A stretch of 6,643 bases of DNA from FEN-680 sp036781505 (GTDB lineage: Bacteria > Actinomycetota > Geothermincolia > Fen-727 > Anoxymicrobiaceae). The translations under genes were made by a program, and so were the position numbers. This document shows, piece by piece, positions 5,223-6,643 of the stretch. The notes under the pieces are model-generated. The model was given only the letters and a program-made list of their open reading frames with translations, was not told the DNA's origin and did no database searches. Within the stretch, counting starts at the first letter, position 1. Each line of letters starts with the position of its first letter. The stretch spans positions 1 through 6,643 of the forward strand of contig DAIQAV010000140.1 of the NCBI GenBank assembly GCA_036781505.1. Reading direction: 5' to 3'.

Positions 5223-5298
5223 TGGAGCGGGAGACCGGTCTCGAACCGGCGACCTAGAGCTTGGAAGGCTCTCGCTCTACCAACTGAGCTACTCCCGC
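5223..5298 (-). tRNA. tRNA-Gly(TCC)
   Basis: Complete cloverleaf on the minus strand. Acceptor GCGGGAG/CTCCCGC (5298-5292 with 5233-5227), TA, D-stem GCTC/GAGC with loop AGTTGGTA, anticodon stem AGAGC/GCTCT with loop CTTCCAA (anticodon TCC at 5265-5263, T33 present), a 5-nt variable loop, T-stem GCCGG/CCGGT with loop TTCGAGA, discriminator T (usual for bacterial tRNA-Gly) and an encoded CCA (5225-5223). It reads GGA and GGG codons. Its 3' end is copied at 5009-5039. Confidence 0.96.
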
Positions 5299-5307
5299 TC
5301 GCGATTC

Positions 5308-5336
5308 ATTAAAGCATCCGCGGGGCTGGTTCTCAA
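5308..5336 (-). promoter_or_regulatory. Promoter of tRNA-Gly
   Basis: On the minus strand, TTGAGA (5336-5331) as -35, a 17-bp spacer, and TTTAAT (5313-5308) as -10. The predicted start near 5301 lies 3 nt before the mature tRNA. Confidence 0.7.
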
Positions 5337-5383
5337 GCATTGCCCCGGGCTGCCATACATCTGCAGGATTACCGGCCAACCTT

Positions 5384-5392
5384 TGGTATAGT
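5384..5392 (+). promoter_or_regulatory. Extended -10 promoter of the methyltransferase gene
   Basis: TGG followed directly by TATAGT (5387-5392) is an extended -10 element; no good -35 is seen. The start would be about 20 nt before the GTG at 5421, leaving room for the Shine-Dalgarno. Confidence 0.55.
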
Positions 5393-5420
5393 TCAACTAG
5401 AGCAACCTACTGGAGGAACG

Positions 5421-6173
5421 GTGCCGGATTTCAACGATGCGTTCGAGGACATAGCATCCTACTACGATGACATGTTCCCCCGCGATCTTGCCGAGGACAC
5501 CCGCATGCTCGAGCCCGCCTTCAAAGCGCACCGCATCCACACCGTCCTCGACTGCGCCTGCGGAACCGGCGTCCACGTCGCCATGCTCGCTGGGCAGGGC
5601 TACCAGGTCACAGGCTCGGACGCATCGGACCCCATGCTGGGCGAGGCCCGCGACAAGCTGGCCGCCCAGGATATCGACGCGCCGCTCTTCCACTCGCTGT
5701 GGAGCGAACTGCCCCAGGTGATACCCGGTCGCTTCGATGCCGTGATCTGCATCGGCAACTCGCTGCCACTGGCCGGATCGGACGAGCAAGTGCAGGCGGC
5801 CCTGGCGGGCATGCTCGAGATGGTCCGGCCCGGAGGGGTGCTCCTCATCCAGAACCGGAACTTCGACAAGATGGACGCCGAGCGACCCGGCGCGGTCATC
5901 AACGACAGCGGCGGTGGTTACGTGATCTTCGTCTTCGACTACGTGGGAGAGATGGTCACGTACAAGATCTTCTACCTTCCCACTCATGCGGAGGGCGGCG
6001 ACGTCACCTACAACGAGTTCCTGATGAATATCCTCACGCGGTCAAAGGTCACCAAGATGCTCGCCGGCCTCGGCGCGAAGTCCCCCACCTTCTACGGTGA
6101 CTCGCACCGCTCGCGCTTCTCGCGCGCCAGGAGCCCGCGGATGATAATCGAGGTCGCCAGGCCCACTGAGTGA
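5421..6173 (+). CDS. Class I SAM-dependent methyltransferase
   Basis: A 250-residue Rossmann-fold methyltransferase. Motif I is VLDCACGTG (42-50), followed by the acidic residue of motif II in VTGSDAS (Asp67), which would bind the SAM ribose. AVICIGNSLPL is motif IV, and MVRPGGVLLIQNRN is the post-IV strand-turn (motif V/VI). The N-terminal FEDIASYYDDMFPRD and the CACGTG form of motif I recall glycine/sarcosine N-methyltransferase-type small-molecule enzymes, but the substrate is not determined. I chose the GTG at 5421 because GGAGG (5412-5416) lies 4 nt upstream. The frame is open to an ATG-less start at 5340, but that would overlap the extended -10 promoter and add residues with no family similarity. 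Its neighbours give no clear pathway. Confidence 0.87.
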   Translation: MPDFNDAFEDIASYYDDMFPRDLAEDTRMLEPAFKAHRIHTVLDCACGTGVHVAMLAGQGYQVTGSDASDPMLGEARDKLAAQDIDAPLFHSLWSELPQVIPGRFDAVICIGNSLPLAGSDEQVQAALAGMLEMVRPGGVLLIQNRNFDKMDAERPGAVINDSGGGYVIFVFDYVGEMVTYKIFYLPTHAEGGDVTYNEFLMNILTRSKVTKMLAGLGAKSPTFYGDSHRSRFSRARSPRMIIEVARPTE

Positions 6174-6261
6174 GGCTCCTGGCAGCCACCCGCATCGGTG
6201 TGATTTAATCATGCTGCCAAGTGATAGTATTGCTGAGTCGAACCGAGAGGATGGGCAGGGC

Positions 6262-6643
6262 ATGGACAAGATAAGAGCCGGGGACATCGACATCGCGTAC
6301 ACCATCAGCGGCAACGGACACCCACTGGTGATGATCCAGGGCCTCACCGCCACAATCGACTGGTGGGACCCGCTTTTCATGGAAGAGCTCTCGAAGCGAT
6401 ACCGCGTGCTCGCTTTCGACAACCGGGGAGCCGGTCGCACCGAGGCTCCCGACGGCGATTTCTCGGTCGAGCTGTTCGCCGATGACACCGCCAACCTGAT
6501 GGATGCTCTCGGGATCGAGAAGGCCTACGTCCTCGGTTACTCGCTCGGCGGCATGATCGCCCAGGAGCTTGCTCTGCGGCATCCCGAGAAGGTGGAGAAG
6601 CTTGTCCTGTGCGCGACCAACTGCGGCGCGAGCGGATGGGTCG
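6262..6643 (+). CDS. Alpha/beta hydrolase, N-terminal part (3' end beyond window)
   Basis: 127 complete codons of an alpha/beta-hydrolase-fold protein. Seen in order: the N-terminal beta strands around DIDIAYTISGNGHPLVMIQG (8-27, oxyanion-hole loop GL after Gln26), FDNRGAGRT (52-60), a cap-side helix DDTANLMDALGI (74-85), and the nucleophile elbow GYSLGG (92-97) with Ser94, followed by AQELALRHPEKVEKLVL. The Asp and His of the triad would lie beyond the edge. Relatives are annotated as 3-oxoadipate enol-lactonase-like hydrolases or esterases; the substrate is unknown. The start at 6262 fits the family N-terminus. GAGAGG at 6245-6250 is 11 nt upstream, rather far. An in-frame ATG at 6211 exists but has no Shine-Dalgarno. 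It follows the methyltransferase by 88 bp. Confidence 0.85.
   Translation, partial: MDKIRAGDIDIAYTISGNGHPLVMIQGLTATIDWWDPLFMEELSKRYRVLAFDNRGAGRTEAPDGDFSVELFADDTANLMDALGIEKAYVLGYSLGGMIAQELALRHPEKVEKLVLCATNCGASGWV

Noticed and set aside
5340..5420. Extended start of the methyltransferase
   Set aside because: It would run over the extended -10 promoter, and the GTG at 5421 has a strong GGAGG.
6251..6274. A 7-codon ORF (ATG at 6251, TAA at 6272-6274) overlapping the hydrolase start
   Set aside because: The ATG lies directly against AGAGG with no spacing; nothing beyond chance supports translation.
1..6643. CRISPR array, insertion sequence or phage genes
   Set aside because: No regularly spaced repeats, transposase or integrase motifs were seen.

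Overview
The window is GC-rich bacterial DNA with tightly packed genes, good Shine-Dalgarno sites and some GTG and TTG starts. TGA is an ordinary stop for several genes, so this is genetic code 11. A selenoprotein and a 4-hydroxybutyryl-CoA dehydratase-type radical flavoenzyme suggest an anaerobic or facultative, selenium-using, high-GC bacterium. A deep-branching actinobacterial or similar sediment/subsurface lineage would fit, but that placement is a guess from gene content and composition.

Layout. (1) 1-714, minus: the N-terminal ~42% of L-ribulokinase (araB), cut by the left window edge. (2) 875-2595, plus: three co-directional genes, a SnoaL/NTF2-like protein, deoxyribose-phosphate aldolase (deoC), and a peroxiredoxin-like protein. 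The last reads through an in-frame TGA at 2248-2250, exactly where the catalytic Cys should be. A bacterial SECIS-type hairpin follows at 2260-2284, so it is almost certainly a selenoprotein, and standard gene callers would truncate it to 2269-2595. (3) 2631-3278, minus: a TetR-family regulator with a TTG start, divergent from (4) 3437-4903, plus: an AbfD/HpaB-family dehydratase-like enzyme. The 158-bp gap holds two back-to-back promoters with overlapping -35 boxes and a perfect 16-bp palindrome at the predicted start site of the enzyme gene. This is a compact regulator-plus-target pair. (5) 4904-5225: no protein gene; a structured stretch with a 94-nt tRNA-like hairpin element, a degenerate direct repeat of the tRNA-Gly 3' end, an inverted T-arm copy and several GC hairpins. 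(6) 5223-5298, minus: tRNA-Gly(TCC) with encoded CCA and a good promoter. (7) 5421-6173, plus: a class I SAM-dependent methyltransferase with a GTG start. (8) 6262 to the right edge, plus: an alpha/beta hydrolase, truncated.

Functional picture. AraB and DeoC both belong to pentose / deoxypentose catabolism, but they are divergently arranged and not obviously one operon. The selenoprotein is probably co-transcribed with deoC and would provide thiol/selenol peroxide reduction. The AbfD-like enzyme keeps all four iron-sulfur ligands and the base-region residues of the Clostridium aminobutyricum enzyme, but appears to have Ala where that enzyme has the catalytic Glu455. It may therefore catalyse a different reaction, presumably induced when an acyl-CoA-like ligand releases the neighbouring TetR protein.
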